Positions 6,026-14,425 of a stretch of 25,875 nucleotides of DNA are shown piece by piece. The position numbers and the translations under genes were made by a program. Positions within the stretch are counted from its first letter, which is position 1, and every line of letters starts with the position of its first letter. Below the pieces are notes generated by a model. That model did not search any database, had not been told where the DNA came from, and saw only the letters and a list, made by a program, of their open reading frames with translations. The stretch lies in NCBI GenBank assembly GCA_934541115.1, contig CAKTDF010000027.1, positions 1 through 25,875 of the forward strand, written 5' to 3'. The DNA is from an uncultured Eubacteriales bacterium (GTDB lineage Bacteria > Bacillota > Clostridia > Oscillospirales > Acutalibacteraceae).

Positions 6026-7885
6026 TCAATCGGCGTTTTCTTCTTCGATTTTGTCAACTATCTCCTGCGGAATTGCCTCACCGTGCTTGACGAAGAGTAT
6101 GCAGAACATACAAAGCAGGAATGCAATCGGACAGTAATAGAACAGCGACATGTATGTTCCGCTGACCATTGCAACAAAGCCGTAAACTATAGGTGACGCA
6201 ATCTGTGCCGAAAATGTTGCGGTATAATAATAGCCGGTAAAGGTTCCAACCTTTTCAATTCCGCCGATTTCAAGAACAAGCGGCAGGGTGTTGACGGTGA
6301 TGAACATATTGGCGGCACCGCCGAGAATGAGTACCGGGAAAATCAGTACGCTAAGGATTTTGACAACGCCGTCAACTGCGTCCATAATGTTTGTCATCGC
6401 AGTTGCATAATCGCCATCTGCAACGTCTTTTTGAAGAACGTCGCGGCTGGTTGCAATCAATGACTCATGGCTGTATCCGCCGTTGGTGCTTTCCTTGAGA
6501 GACTCATCAACCTTTGCATACGGACTGCTGTCACTCGGAGCCTTGAGGTACTCAACATAACCGTTAAGGTCAAGCGTAACATATGTCAAACCGGAATCAT
6601 CCCCCGCAGCCTTTTTATTTGCGGTATTGATATCGTTCATTGCGGATTCAATGTTGGCATAAACCTTGTTGGCGGCAACATACTTTCCGCTTGAAAGTCC
6701 GTCGGAAGCGAGCATAACGGTAAACACACCGAAAAATACAACGAAAACGGCAAGGAAAGTGCAAAGACCTGCCATAATAGTTTTCTTTCTGCCCCATTTT
6801 GTTCCGAGCTTGCCTGCGGGAATCGCAGCGGCGCCGGAGCAAAGACCAAAGATTGCCATAAGAATGGTTGCCTTTGCGGTTTTGAGGTGAAGAATTTCCG
6901 CCGCAAAGAGCGAGAAAAACGTTGTGATTGCATTTGAGGCGCAGAAAAGGAAGAACAGCGAAAGGAGCATGAAGATGAGGCTCTTGCGCTCGGCTTTTGT
7001 GAGCTTTTGCTTTTTGCGTTCTGCTTTCTCAGCTCTCTTGGCCTCTTTTTCAGCCTGTTTTCTTGCTTTGGCGTCAAGAACCTGATTCTTGTCAGCCTTG
7101 ATTCTAATGCTGGTATCCTCCTCCTTGACAAAGAAGAGAAGAACAAGCGTGCCGATGATCATGACAACTGAGCCAATGAGGAAAACGATCGGGAATGTCT
7201 GTGATTCATCGGTATATTGACCAAAAAGATGAACATAGATAAAGCTTGCGATCGTTCCGGCAACCATGCCTATAAGACTGCCGACAGAACCGGTGAGGTT
7301 AATAACCGCATTACCTTCGGAACGAAGCTCCGGCGGAGTAAGATCCGGCATGAGAGCAACAACTGGCGCACGCCACAGCGACATAACAAAAACAAAAAGA
7401 ATGATGATTGCCATTGTTGCCGCAACGCTGTTGGTTCTGAGCGCGATTATCGGTATAAGCGCAAAAAGAACAGCTGAGATCGGCGCGCCGGTGACGATGA
7501 ACGGACGGCGTTTTCCGAGCTTTGAATGGCAGCGGTCGGAAAACTTTCCGAAAGTGGGCTGAAAAATAACGCCGAAAATGTTATCGAACGTCATGATGAT
7601 TCCGATGAACAGCGGAACAAGGGTGATGCTTGCGCCAAAACCGACATCTTCACCCTGTGCTCTGGCGAGATTGGCGAGCCACGGAAGTGCCTCGTTGAGC
7701 TTTGCGCTGAGCTTTGTTACAAAATCAGATGATGAAAGCAGTCGATTGAGAATTTTGGTTACATACGGGTCATAAATTGCCCACGCGATTGAAGAAGCCA
7801 TAAAGCCAAAGCCGGTCAAAATGGTCAGCTTATAATTGAGCTTTTGCTTTTTCGGCGCGTCTGGCGTCTTTGTTTTTTCTGCCAT
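6026..7885 (-). CDS. MFS transporter, GPH/sugar-cation symporter type, with a large loop insertion
   Basis: A 619-residue polytopic membrane protein with about 12 hydrophobic segments. The loop motif GKFSDRCHSKLGKRRPFI after the second or third helix and ALMPDLTPPELRSEGNAV are typical of glycoside-pentoside-hexuronide/sucrose-type symporters, so a sugar or glycoside is the likely substrate (inference). Residues about 270-300 are a very basic cytoplasmic linker (KEAKRAEKAERKKQK). Residues about 390-505 form a polar stretch, rich in Ser, Asp, Ala and Asn, inserted between two helices in the second half; ordinary members lack it. The start has AAAGGAGAAAATT before the ATG. It follows the paralogous transporter at 7985-9685, 99 bp apart on the same strand. 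Confidence 0.88.
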   Translation of the reverse strand: MAEKTKTPDAPKKQKLNYKLTILTGFGFMASSIAWAIYDPYVTKILNRLLSSSDFVTKLSAKLNEALPWLANLARAQGEDVGFGASITLVPLFIGIIMTFDNIFGVIFQPTFGKFSDRCHSKLGKRRPFIVTGAPISAVLFALIPIIALRTNSVAATMAIIILFVFVMSLWRAPVVALMPDLTPPELRSEGNAVINLTGSVGSLIGMVAGTIASFIYVHLFGQYTDESQTFPIVFLIGSVVMIIGTLVLLFFVKEEDTSIRIKADKNQVLDAKARKQAEKEAKRAEKAERKKQKLTKAERKSLIFMLLSLFFLFCASNAITTFFSLFAAEILHLKTAKATILMAIFGLCSGAAAIPAGKLGTKWGRKKTIMAGLCTFLAVFVVFFGVFTVMLASDGLSSGKYVAANKVYANIESAMNDINTANKKAAGDDSGLTYVTLDLNGYVEYLKAPSDSSPYAKVDESLKESTNGGYSHESLIATSRDVLQKDVADGDYATAMTNIMDAVDGVVKILSVLIFPVLILGGAANMFITVNTLPLVLEIGGIEKVGTFTGYYYTATFSAQIASPIVYGFVAMVSGTYMSLFYYCPIAFLLCMFCILFVKHGEAIPQEIVDKIEEENAD

Positions 7886-7933
7886 AATTTTCTCCTTTTA
7901 CAAAATTTCATTGGGCTCTTATAAGTTTCAAAC

Positions 7934-7960
7934 CGCACGGCTGCAAAGCACAGCCGTGCG
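7934..7960 (-). other. strong hairpin between the two transporter genes
   Basis: CGCACGGCTG (7934-7943) pairs perfectly with CAGCCGTGCG (7951-7960) around a 7-nt loop in the 99-bp gap. No T-run follows on either strand, so it is more likely an mRNA processing or stabilising hairpin or a partial attenuator than an intrinsic terminator. Confidence 0.55.
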
Positions 7961-7984
7961 ATAAAACTGCATTATTGGGCTTTA

Positions 7985-9685
7985 TCAGTCGTCAGCGTTC
8001 TGAACGGCTTCGTCAAGCCACGAGGTATCCTCGTCCTTTGAGACCTCGCCGTGCTTTACACGGGAGATGATTGCAAGACCGACAAGGAACGCAAGAGCGC
8101 AGAACAAGAACATGAAGTTATAATCTTCACCGAACAAGCCTATGAGAAGACCGCAGAGAATCGGACCGGAAACGGCTGCCGAAAATGTTGCGGTGTAGTA
8201 ATAACCGGTAAAGGTTCCAACAAACTCTCTGCCGCCGATTGCAAGAACAAGCGGAAGAGTGTTAATGTTGATCATTCCGACGCAAGCGCCGCCGACAACA
8301 AGGGCAATCCAGAATGAAACCCATGTTACCGTGCTCTGATTGCCGAAGATCTGAGAAACAGCAAGATAGATACCGAAGAAAACAATGCAGCCGATAAGAC
8401 CGATGATAATTGTTTTCTTTCTGCCTATTTTTCTGCCGAGTGTACCGGCGGGAATACCGAACGCTGCGAGCGAAACGGCAAAAACAGCCATCATGAGAGT
8501 TGAATAAATGGGCTTTACAGCGAGGGTTTCCTCAGCAAAGTTTGTGAAGTTCGGAATAATAGCCTCAGTTGCATTGCAGATGAAGAAGAGCGCGGCGAGC
8601 ATGAGAAGAAGGCTCTTTCTTTCTTCCTTTGAAATCGGAAGGTCGCGAATCTTGATCTTCTTGGGCTTTTCGCCGTCCGCGGTTTCAATTGTGGCAGCGG
8701 CGGAAAGGTCATACTTTTTGTTCTTCTTGTAGAATGCCACAAGAGCAACAAGGCTGAGAACAGCTATAATTGCAGCAACAACGAAAATCGGAGTATAATT
8801 GACATACTGAACAACGCCGTCAACAACAAGAACTCTCTTTTGAGCAAGAGTAACGCCGTCAACAACAAAGGTGTCGTGCTTGCCCTCAAAGAAGACCTTG
8901 AACTTTTCTGCAAGCTCTGCCGGGCAGTTATAAATGCCGGTAACGTTGCCGAGACTGTCTACCGCGTCAACGATTATGCTGCCGTCCGGGTTGGTTGCAA
9001 GAATCTGACCGAGAGTATTCGTCTTTGCCTTGAGCATTTCTGCCATACCGTTCAGACCGACCAGACCGGCAACCGTTGAAACAATAGTTCCGATTACAAA
9101 GCCGAGAACCTGACCGATGCCGCCCATGATGTTAATTACAGCATTGGCGTCACTCTGAAGATTTGAGGGAGTGAAGTCCGGCATAAGCGAAACAACGGGA
9201 GAACGCCAAACAGACATGACAAAGTTGAAGCAGATAACAACTGCCATCATGAGCGCAATGCTCAAAGCGATTGCCTTGACCGAGAAAGCAACAACCGGAA
9301 TGAAGCAGAAGAATACGGCGCAAATCGGAAGTCCGATGATGATGTACGGCATTCTTTTGCCAAATTTCGACTTGGTGCCATCGCTCTTTTTGCCGAAGTA
9401 CGGCTGAAAAATAACACCGAAGATGTTGTCGATCGTCATGATTGCGTTGACGATGAGAGGTACCGAAATCCATGCGAGAGCAGGAATTTTTTCATGGAAC
9501 GCGTCAATTCCGCCCTCGGCGGCAAAAAGCTCCGTGAACTTTGCCTTGAGTATAACGGGAACGTATGAGTTATAGATTGACCACAGCAGCATACACGCCA
9601 TAAAACCGAGACCGATCAAAAAGGTCCGCTTATAGTTCAGCTTCTGCGTCTGGGGAGCGGCAGCTCCCTTTGCTTTTCCAGACAT
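7985..9685 (-). CDS. MFS transporter, GPH-type, paralog with an insertion at a different loop
   Basis: A 566-residue membrane protein clearly paralogous to the downstream transporter: the N-terminus QKLNYKRTFLIGLGFMA, the motif GKKSDGTKSKFGKRMPYI, SLMPDFTPSNLQSDANAV and the late helix EFVGTFTGYYYTATFSA match it. Here an extra polar segment of about 80 residues (about 212-290; NPDGSIIVDAVDSLGNVTG) lies in the first half, while the other paralog has its insertion in the second half. The start at 9685 is chosen because ACGGAGGAAAAAAT precedes it; an ATG 15 codons upstream has no ribosome site. Both genes probably share the promoter at 9812-9841. Substrate unknown, probably a sugar derivative. 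Confidence 0.88.
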   Translation of the reverse strand: MSGKAKGAAAPQTQKLNYKRTFLIGLGFMACMLLWSIYNSYVPVILKAKFTELFAAEGGIDAFHEKIPALAWISVPLIVNAIMTIDNIFGVIFQPYFGKKSDGTKSKFGKRMPYIIIGLPICAVFFCFIPVVAFSVKAIALSIALMMAVVICFNFVMSVWRSPVVSLMPDFTPSNLQSDANAVINIMGGIGQVLGFVIGTIVSTVAGLVGLNGMAEMLKAKTNTLGQILATNPDGSIIVDAVDSLGNVTGIYNCPAELAEKFKVFFEGKHDTFVVDGVTLAQKRVLVVDGVVQYVNYTPIFVVAAIIAVLSLVALVAFYKKNKKYDLSAAATIETADGEKPKKIKIRDLPISKEERKSLLLMLAALFFICNATEAIIPNFTNFAEETLAVKPIYSTLMMAVFAVSLAAFGIPAGTLGRKIGRKKTIIIGLIGCIVFFGIYLAVSQIFGNQSTVTWVSFWIALVVGGACVGMININTLPLVLAIGGREFVGTFTGYYYTATFSAAVSGPILCGLLIGLFGEDYNFMFLFCALAFLVGLAIISRVKHGEVSKDEDTSWLDEAVQNADD

Positions 9686-9811
9686 ATTTTTTCCTCCGTT
9701 TGCAAATAGAGTAATAGTTTTTCCGCTCAAAGAACTGCCCGTCTGTATGCCGCCGAAAACACTGTTTTTTAAACGGCAAACAACGAACGCAAATGAGCGA
9801 GACTTCGTGTT

Positions 9812-9841
9812 ATTATACTATAAAACAGCCGCCCTTTTCAA
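9812..9841 (-). promoter_or_regulatory. sigma-A promoter of the transporter operon
   Basis: On the minus strand: TTGAAA (9841-9836), an 18-bp spacer, TATAAT (9817-9812). The leader to the ATG at 9685 is about 120 nt with no riboswitch that I recognise. The -35 box sits inside the terminator hairpin at 9827-9854. Confidence 0.75.
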
Positions 9842-9854
9842 GAAAAAGGCGGCT
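9827..9854 (-). terminator. terminator downstream of the ACP gene
   Basis: On the minus strand AGCCGCC and GGCGGCT close a hairpin strengthened by CTTTTT/AAAAGG inside, then GTTTTATAG. It lies about 185 bp after the ACP stop. The stretch 9855-10037 holds no gene that I can support; a GC-rich hairpin (GCGGC/GCCGC) lies at about 10008-10023. Confidence 0.6.
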
Positions 9855-10037
9855 TTGTAAAATTTATCTACTATATGCACAAAAATGAGGCTGCGTTTTT
9901 GTTGACAAATGTCGGAAGAATTGTCCTATACGGCAACCGATTCGTCTCCATTTTCAGAATTGACGGAATATTTCCGATATTCTTCACAAAAACTCCCGTT
10001 GATATTCAAGCGGCTGCCACGCCGCAAGGCGCTTTTT

Positions 10038-10262
10038 TCAGCTTCTTTCTTCAATCAGACGAACCACATCGCCAACTGTCTGAATGTCCATGGCGTCGCG
10101 GTCCGAAACGACGATATCAAACTCGTCCTCAATCGCGCCGGCAAGATTGATAAGCTGCAGCGAATCGAGAGCAAGATCTCCCGTGAGATTTGTATTTTCC
10201 GTGATTGATTCCGGGTCTGCGTTTGTGTACTCGCACAACACATTTACAACTCTTTTAAACAT
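10038..10262 (-). CDS. acyl carrier protein
   Basis: A 74-residue acidic helical protein with the phosphopantetheine motif LALDSLQL; S34 is the attachment serine. Length and the helix-II sequence LINLAGAIEDEFDI match ACPs. Its start codon lies inside the 3' end of the AMP-dependent ligase gene (19-bp overlap), so the two are translationally coupled. This carrier is therefore probably a dedicated partner loaded by that ligase and not the housekeeping fatty-acid ACP, whose gene normally sits with fab genes. None of those are here. The acyl or amino-acyl cargo is unknown. Confidence 0.92.
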   Translation of the reverse strand: MFKRVVNVLCEYTNADPESITENTNLTGDLALDSLQLINLAGAIEDEFDIVVSDRDAMDIQTVGDVVRLIEERS

Positions 10263-11998
10263 AAGACTTTCTCCTTTTGTTTTTCATATTCTTCGTATTC
10301 TTTTTCAACACTCCTGCGTATAATTTTAAGCGTTGAAGTTTTTTCAAACTCGTGGCTGACCGCCATAACGTCAGAGATATGCTCATATGACGGCAGCTGA
10401 CGGTTGAGGCGGTATACCTGCGCAAGAGCCTCATCATGAATTTGAGCGGCGGTTTTGTTTTTGCAGTATTCCGCGTCAACACTCACGGCAAGGACAAGCA
10501 GCTTTGTGCTTTCTTTCGAAACCGTTTTTGTGCGTTCAAGCACGACCGCCTCTTTGAAAAGCGGACTGTTTTCCGTGAAGAAATCTTCAATAGCCTCCGG
10601 GCAGATGTTTTTTCCGTTGTCAAGGATAATCAGATTTTTCTTTCTGCCGGAAATATGCAACCTGCCCTTTTTATCAAGTCTTCCGTAATCACCGGTCAGG
10701 AACCACCCGTCTTTGAAAGAGACCTCCGTAGCCTTCTCGTCCTTATAATAGCCCTTGGTCACATTGCTGCCGCGAACGGCAATTTCTCCCACGCCGTCAC
10801 TGTCCGGGTCAAAAATTCTGCATTCGGCGTCCCCGGCACACCTGCCAACGGAATCCGGACAGTGAAAAACGTCCGGGTTGATGGTGACTATCGGCGAAGC
10901 CTCTGTGAGTCCGTATCCGACGTATATATCAAAGCCGAGACTTGAAAGAAAACCGACTCTTTTTGTGTTCACCGGAGCGCCGCCGACAGACATCATAGGA
11001 AAGCGATAGCCGAAACTTTTCATTATATCTTTAAAAAGGAGCTTTCTGAGGTCTATGCCGAAACGGCGCAGAAAATTGCTGAACCCAACTGTTTTCATCA
11101 ACAGCTGCAGCTTGCCTTTTTCCTCTGCCTTTTTGATTATGGTTTCATATATATTGTCCGGAATGAGCGGAACGGCAGCCATCGCCTCAGGCTGAAACTC
11201 ACGGAGGTTCTTTTGAAAATGACGAAAGCTGTCATTGATATAAAGCACTGAGCCGAGGCATATTGCAGGAAGTACACAACATGAAAGCTCATATGTATGA
11301 TTCATCGGCAAAACAGAAATCGCAGAGAAAACCGGTTCTATGACGTTCAGAACGCCCTGAACGCTTGAAACAATGTTTCTATGGCTCAAAACCACACCCT
11401 TGTTTTCTCCCGTTGTTCCGGAGGTGAAGACAATTGCCGCCGGGTCGTCGCTTTCGACTTTTAAATACTTTTCAATTGTATACCCGTTTTGCAAAAGTTC
11501 TTTTCCGCTTTTGAGAGCGGCGCAAAAGTCCTCATTGTCAAGGCAGAGCGCAAGGTGCTTTGTGTTTTCACAAAAAGCTTCGGCAGCGTTCTTATATGTC
11601 CAACTGAAAAGGAAAGCCGTACAGTCTGCCTTTTCGGCAAGGCGAACAAGCTGTCTGTCCGGCAGTTCGCGGTCAAGCGGAACCGCAACAAATCCGGCGC
11701 AGGTAACGGCAAAAAATGAAACCAGCCACGAATATGAATTTTCTCCGACGATGGCAACATTTCCGCAAAATCCGTTATTCACAAGAAACGCTGAAAGAGC
11801 GCGGACATCTGCGCAAAACTCGTCCGCCGTGTGAGTAATGACCTGCTTTTTTACACGTTCAACAATGCAGTCCCGCCCGGAGTAAAACGTTTCAACCCTT
11901 TGGAGTATGTCTGCAAGAGAAACCAAGCTGCCTTTTTCAAAAAAGAGCTTCCGCGCTCTTTTGATACGGCGGATATATTCTCTGTTCGGTTTATCCAT
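10244..11998 (-). CDS. AMP-dependent acyl ligase, probable acyl-ACP or long-chain acyl-CoA synthetase
   Basis: A 584-residue ANL-superfamily enzyme with standard motifs: VFTSGTTGENKGVVLSH (about 189-205), PMNHTYE, GYGLTEASP (about 372), FLTGDYGRLDKKGRLHISGR (about 452) and the catalytic lysine K558 in TSTLKIIRR. It resembles long-chain acyl-CoA synthetases more than the pair at 531/2767 does, and it has a canonical phosphate loop. The overlap with an ACP gene suggests that it charges that ACP. The C-terminus is a charged helix (EKEYEEYEKQKEK). The ribosome site AAAAGGAG lies 11 nt before the ATG, slightly far. Two candidate operators lie upstream at 12038-12100. It is cytoplasmic, with no membrane helix. 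Confidence 0.9.
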   Translation of the reverse strand: MDKPNREYIRRIKRARKLFFEKGSLVSLADILQRVETFYSGRDCIVERVKKQVITHTADEFCADVRALSAFLVNNGFCGNVAIVGENSYSWLVSFFAVTCAGFVAVPLDRELPDRQLVRLAEKADCTAFLFSWTYKNAAEAFCENTKHLALCLDNEDFCAALKSGKELLQNGYTIEKYLKVESDDPAAIVFTSGTTGENKGVVLSHRNIVSSVQGVLNVIEPVFSAISVLPMNHTYELSCCVLPAICLGSVLYINDSFRHFQKNLREFQPEAMAAVPLIPDNIYETIIKKAEEKGKLQLLMKTVGFSNFLRRFGIDLRKLLFKDIMKSFGYRFPMMSVGGAPVNTKRVGFLSSLGFDIYVGYGLTEASPIVTINPDVFHCPDSVGRCAGDAECRIFDPDSDGVGEIAVRGSNVTKGYYKDEKATEVSFKDGWFLTGDYGRLDKKGRLHISGRKKNLIILDNGKNICPEAIEDFFTENSPLFKEAVVLERTKTVSKESTKLLVLAVSVDAEYCKNKTAAQIHDEALAQVYRLNRQLPSYEHISDVMAVSHEFEKTSTLKIIRRSVEKEYEEYEKQKEKVLCLKEL

Positions 11999-12037
11999 AA
12001 CAGCAAGTTCTCCTTTTCACAGTATATACTTATTATT

Positions 12038-12059
12038 TACACTTGATATATGAAGTGTA
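12038..12059. promoter_or_regulatory. 22-bp imperfect palindrome upstream of the ligase-ACP operon
   Basis: TACACTT (12038-12044) and AAGTGTA (12053-12059) form perfect 7-bp arms around GATATATG, about 40 bp before the ligase start. Position and shape suit a dimeric repressor site. I do not match it to a known regulator. Confidence 0.5.
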
Positions 12060-12100
12060 TATTAACCTGTGATTAAACTTGCGTTAATATTTAGTTAATA
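12060..12100. promoter_or_regulatory. cluster of three GTTAATA 7-mers
   Basis: TATTAAC (12060-12066), GTTAATA (12083-12089) and GTTAATA (12094-12100) lie next to the 22-bp palindrome. The last two are spaced 11 bp apart, one helical turn. The same 7-mer occurs in pairs upstream of genes at 531 and 2426. The rest of the gap 11999-12262 holds only this and the terminator at 12174-12212. Confidence 0.4.
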
Positions 12101-12173
12101 CATTCGCAAAGATTGTTTCAAATTGATACATAACTCCCCTCCGATATACCAATTCAACGTCATGAAACCACAT

Positions 12174-12212
12174 AAAAAATCCGGAAAGCTTGAACAAATC
12201 AAGCTTTCCGGA
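12174..12212 (-). terminator. intrinsic terminator of the InlB-repeat gene
   Basis: TCCGGAAAGCTTGA (12180-12193) pairs perfectly over 14 bp with its complement at 12199-12212. On the minus strand it is followed by TTTTTT. Confidence 0.92.
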
Positions 12213-12262
12213 CAAATATCAACACTTTTGCCGTACCGTTACGGAGCGGCAAGAAATGGATT

Positions 12263-13378
12263 TTAATATGTGAAAGTGTAGCTTTCTTTCAAAGCAGCGT
12301 CGAACCTTACGTCAACAAGCAGATTTTTGACAGCGATCTGCGCCTTGACAGCAATGGGAGCAACGGTAACAAGAGAAACCAGCTTTCCGCTTTCGTCAAC
12401 TGTTGCAATGATTTTTGCATCGGAATAATCAAGCGTTGCGCTTTCAATATCCTCACCGGTGAAGTTGAGCGGCTCAATATACTGCGCGTGATTTTCCGGA
12501 ACGGTGAGGCCTGTTTTTTTGATTGAAGCGGTTTCGTGGAAAAGACGCAGGGTAATTACCTTTCCGCCCTCATCAAGCTCTTGAATAGACGCGTCCTTGA
12601 GCTTTTTGTCGTTGACAACGGCACACTCTGCGCCGTAAGGTCTGAGGAGGTCATTGGCGCTCTTTCCGTCGGCGGTTGCTCCGCCGGAAACGGCAAAGGT
12701 CTCGCTGCTCATTGCCTCATAGCCTTTGAGGAAATCTTTAATCGCGGATTCAAGCGCGTCTGATGACGGCGTTGTCTGGCAGTTATATGATTTGAGAGCG
12801 AGCTTTCTGATTATGTCCTTTTGAACGGTAACATTCTGTTGAGCCTTGGCACTGTTGATTACCTCGTTGAAAGCGGCAACAGCCTTGTTCATTGCTTCTG
12901 TGCGATCCTCTTTAAATTCCTGAAGATCCTTGAAAATACCGAGAGCCTTTGAAAACATTCTGACAAAGGTGAGCATTGCGCAGCGAACAACGCGTATCGC
13001 GTGAAGCTCCTCTCCCTTTTTCTCTTCCCAAACGGCATAAAGGGTGCATTCGCCGTCAACATAAAAGCTGTCGCCTGCATAATAAAGATTGCCGTTCTTA
13101 TCTTTCCAGCAAACAAAATCGTGGTCAATGGCAATGGGAGTATCCTTTGTAACGGTAACAAAGCCCGGACCGCTGAAAGAAACCGTCGGGTTGGGTTTAT
13201 ACATCATCTTGACCCCGTCAAGAGTCTGATTCTGATAGGTTATGCAGTAAAGCATAGGCTCTTCTTCGCCGATGATATCAAGAATATCAAGGTCATCTAT
13301 CGACAGCGCGGAGGCGGGAGCCGCAAAGCATGAGAAAACACAGAGGATTGAAAGAAAAACCGCAATAAATTTTTTCAT
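12263..13378 (-). CDS. secreted InlB B-repeat protein
   Basis: A 371-residue protein with a clear Sec signal peptide (KKFIAVFLSILCVFSCFAAP, cleavage near residue 24). Residues about 43-118 form one InlB B-repeat (Listeria-Bacteroides repeat), recognisable by the ending YAGDSFYVDGECTLYAVWEE; this family often mediates surface display or adhesion. The remainder (about 120-371) has a helical part followed by beta-rich sequence and matches no domain that I know. No sortase motif, S-layer domain or C-terminal membrane anchor is visible, so it may be released or held by other proteins. The start follows GAAAGGACGG. It is transcribed alone, between its own terminator and a divergent uridine kinase. 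A TATAAT lies on the minus strand at 13476-13471 but lacks a good -35. Confidence 0.85.
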   Translation of the reverse strand: MKKFIAVFLSILCVFSCFAAPASALSIDDLDILDIIGEEEPMLYCITYQNQTLDGVKMMYKPNPTVSFSGPGFVTVTKDTPIAIDHDFVCWKDKNGNLYYAGDSFYVDGECTLYAVWEEKKGEELHAIRVVRCAMLTFVRMFSKALGIFKDLQEFKEDRTEAMNKAVAAFNEVINSAKAQQNVTVQKDIIRKLALKSYNCQTTPSSDALESAIKDFLKGYEAMSSETFAVSGGATADGKSANDLLRPYGAECAVVNDKKLKDASIQELDEGGKVITLRLFHETASIKKTGLTVPENHAQYIEPLNFTGEDIESATLDYSDAKIIATVDESGKLVSLVTVAPIAVKAQIAVKNLLVDVRFDAALKESYTFTY

Positions 13379-13550
13379 ATATACCGTCCTTTCGGTTTAG
13401 GCAGAAGAGAGCCGGACTCAATGATTTCTGAGGCGTTTTCCGCTCCTTTTCCAGCCTATTAGTCATTTTCATTATACAAGCACATCACAAAGTTATATTT
13501 ACACGCTGCAAATAAAAGGCAACAATGTTTATAATTTTTTAACAAAATCG

Positions 13551-13579
13551 TTTACTTTACCACACAATAGCCGTATAAT
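13551..13579 (+). promoter_or_regulatory. sigma-A promoter of uridine kinase
   Basis: TTTACT (13551-13556), exactly 17 bp, TATAAT (13574-13579). The leader of about 170 nt before the ATG at 13754 contains a TGCCG/CGGCA hairpin but no T-run and no known riboswitch. Confidence 0.8.
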
Positions 13580-13753
13580 GTTCTGGTATAGGAACTATAA
13601 AATGATGATCAGACGAGAGTACAAGCATTTTATCCCCTTACATGCAGGCGTATCGGAAATACGGATCGCATGATATTGCAAAAGATATGCCGTAAATTGT
13701 ACTTATTTATCGGCAGTCAAAAAAGCAGACAAAGCTACGGGAGGTTCAAAAAT

Positions 13754-14368
13754 ATGGCGGTCATTATCGGAATTGCAGGCGGCACCGGCTCCGGCAAAAC
13801 AACGCTGACAAAGCAGCTCAAAAAGCAGTTTTCAGAGAAGGTCAGCATTGTCTATCACGACAACTATTACAAACGCAACGACGGACTTTCGCTTGAGGAA
13901 AGGAAAAAAATCAACTATGATTCGCCGTCAGCCTTTGACACCGACATGATGGTTGCCGACCTCAAAGATCTCAAAGACGGAAAGACCGTATACTGCCCCG
14001 TTTATGACTACACCATTCATAACAGAACAGACGAAACACGGCGCATTGAACCGGCAGACGTCATCATTGTTGAGGGTATTCTTGTTTTTCAGAGCAAGGC
14101 GCTCAGGGATTTGATGGACATCAAAATTTTTGTTGACACAGACGCCGATGAAAGAATAATCCGCAGAATCCTGCGCGACGCCGGAGAAAGGGGACGTTCC
14201 CTCGACTCAATCGTTACCCAATACCGCACCACCGTAAAGCCGATGCATGAAAAATATGTTGAACCGAGCAAAAAATATGCCGACATAATCGTTGTCGGCG
14301 GGGGAAAGAACCTTGTTGCCTTTGACATGATAAGCACAAAGGTTCAGCAGCTTTTGAACAGACAGTAA
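13754..14368 (+). CDS. udk: uridine kinase
   Basis: A 204-residue P-loop kinase that phosphorylates uridine and cytidine with ATP or GTP in pyrimidine salvage. The Walker A loop is GGTGSGKT (residues 9-16), the next conserved block is YHDNYYKR, then PVYDYTIHNR for substrate binding, VIIVEGIL (Walker B-like) and a RRILRDAGERGR lid region. Length is typical. The start at 13754 is chosen because GGGAGGTTC precedes it; the open frame runs 28 codons further upstream to 13670, but those residues are basic and not family-like. It is monocistronic, ending in the terminator at 14378-14416. Confidence 0.93.
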   Translation: MAVIIGIAGGTGSGKTTLTKQLKKQFSEKVSIVYHDNYYKRNDGLSLEERKKINYDSPSAFDTDMMVADLKDLKDGKTVYCPVYDYTIHNRTDETRRIEPADVIIVEGILVFQSKALRDLMDIKIFVDTDADERIIRRILRDAGERGRSLDSIVTQYRTTVKPMHEKYVEPSKKYADIIVVGGGKNLVAFDMISTKVQQLLNRQ

Positions 14369-14377
14369 TTGAAACAA

Positions 14378-14416
14378 AACAGGTACCGCCATCAAAAAGC
14401 GGTACCTGTTGTTTTT
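14378..14416. terminator. bidirectional terminator between udk and the alcohol dehydrogenase
   Basis: AACAGGTACCGC (14378-14389) pairs perfectly with GCGGTACCTGTT (14399-14410), followed by GTTTTTAT on the plus strand and by TTGTTTC on the minus strand. Confidence 0.9.
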
Positions 14417-14425
14417 ATACTAAGC

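Noticed and set aside
13587..13753. PyrR site or T-box in the udk leader
   Set aside because: Neither the T-box core motif nor a PyrR-type stem-loop with a terminator could be found.
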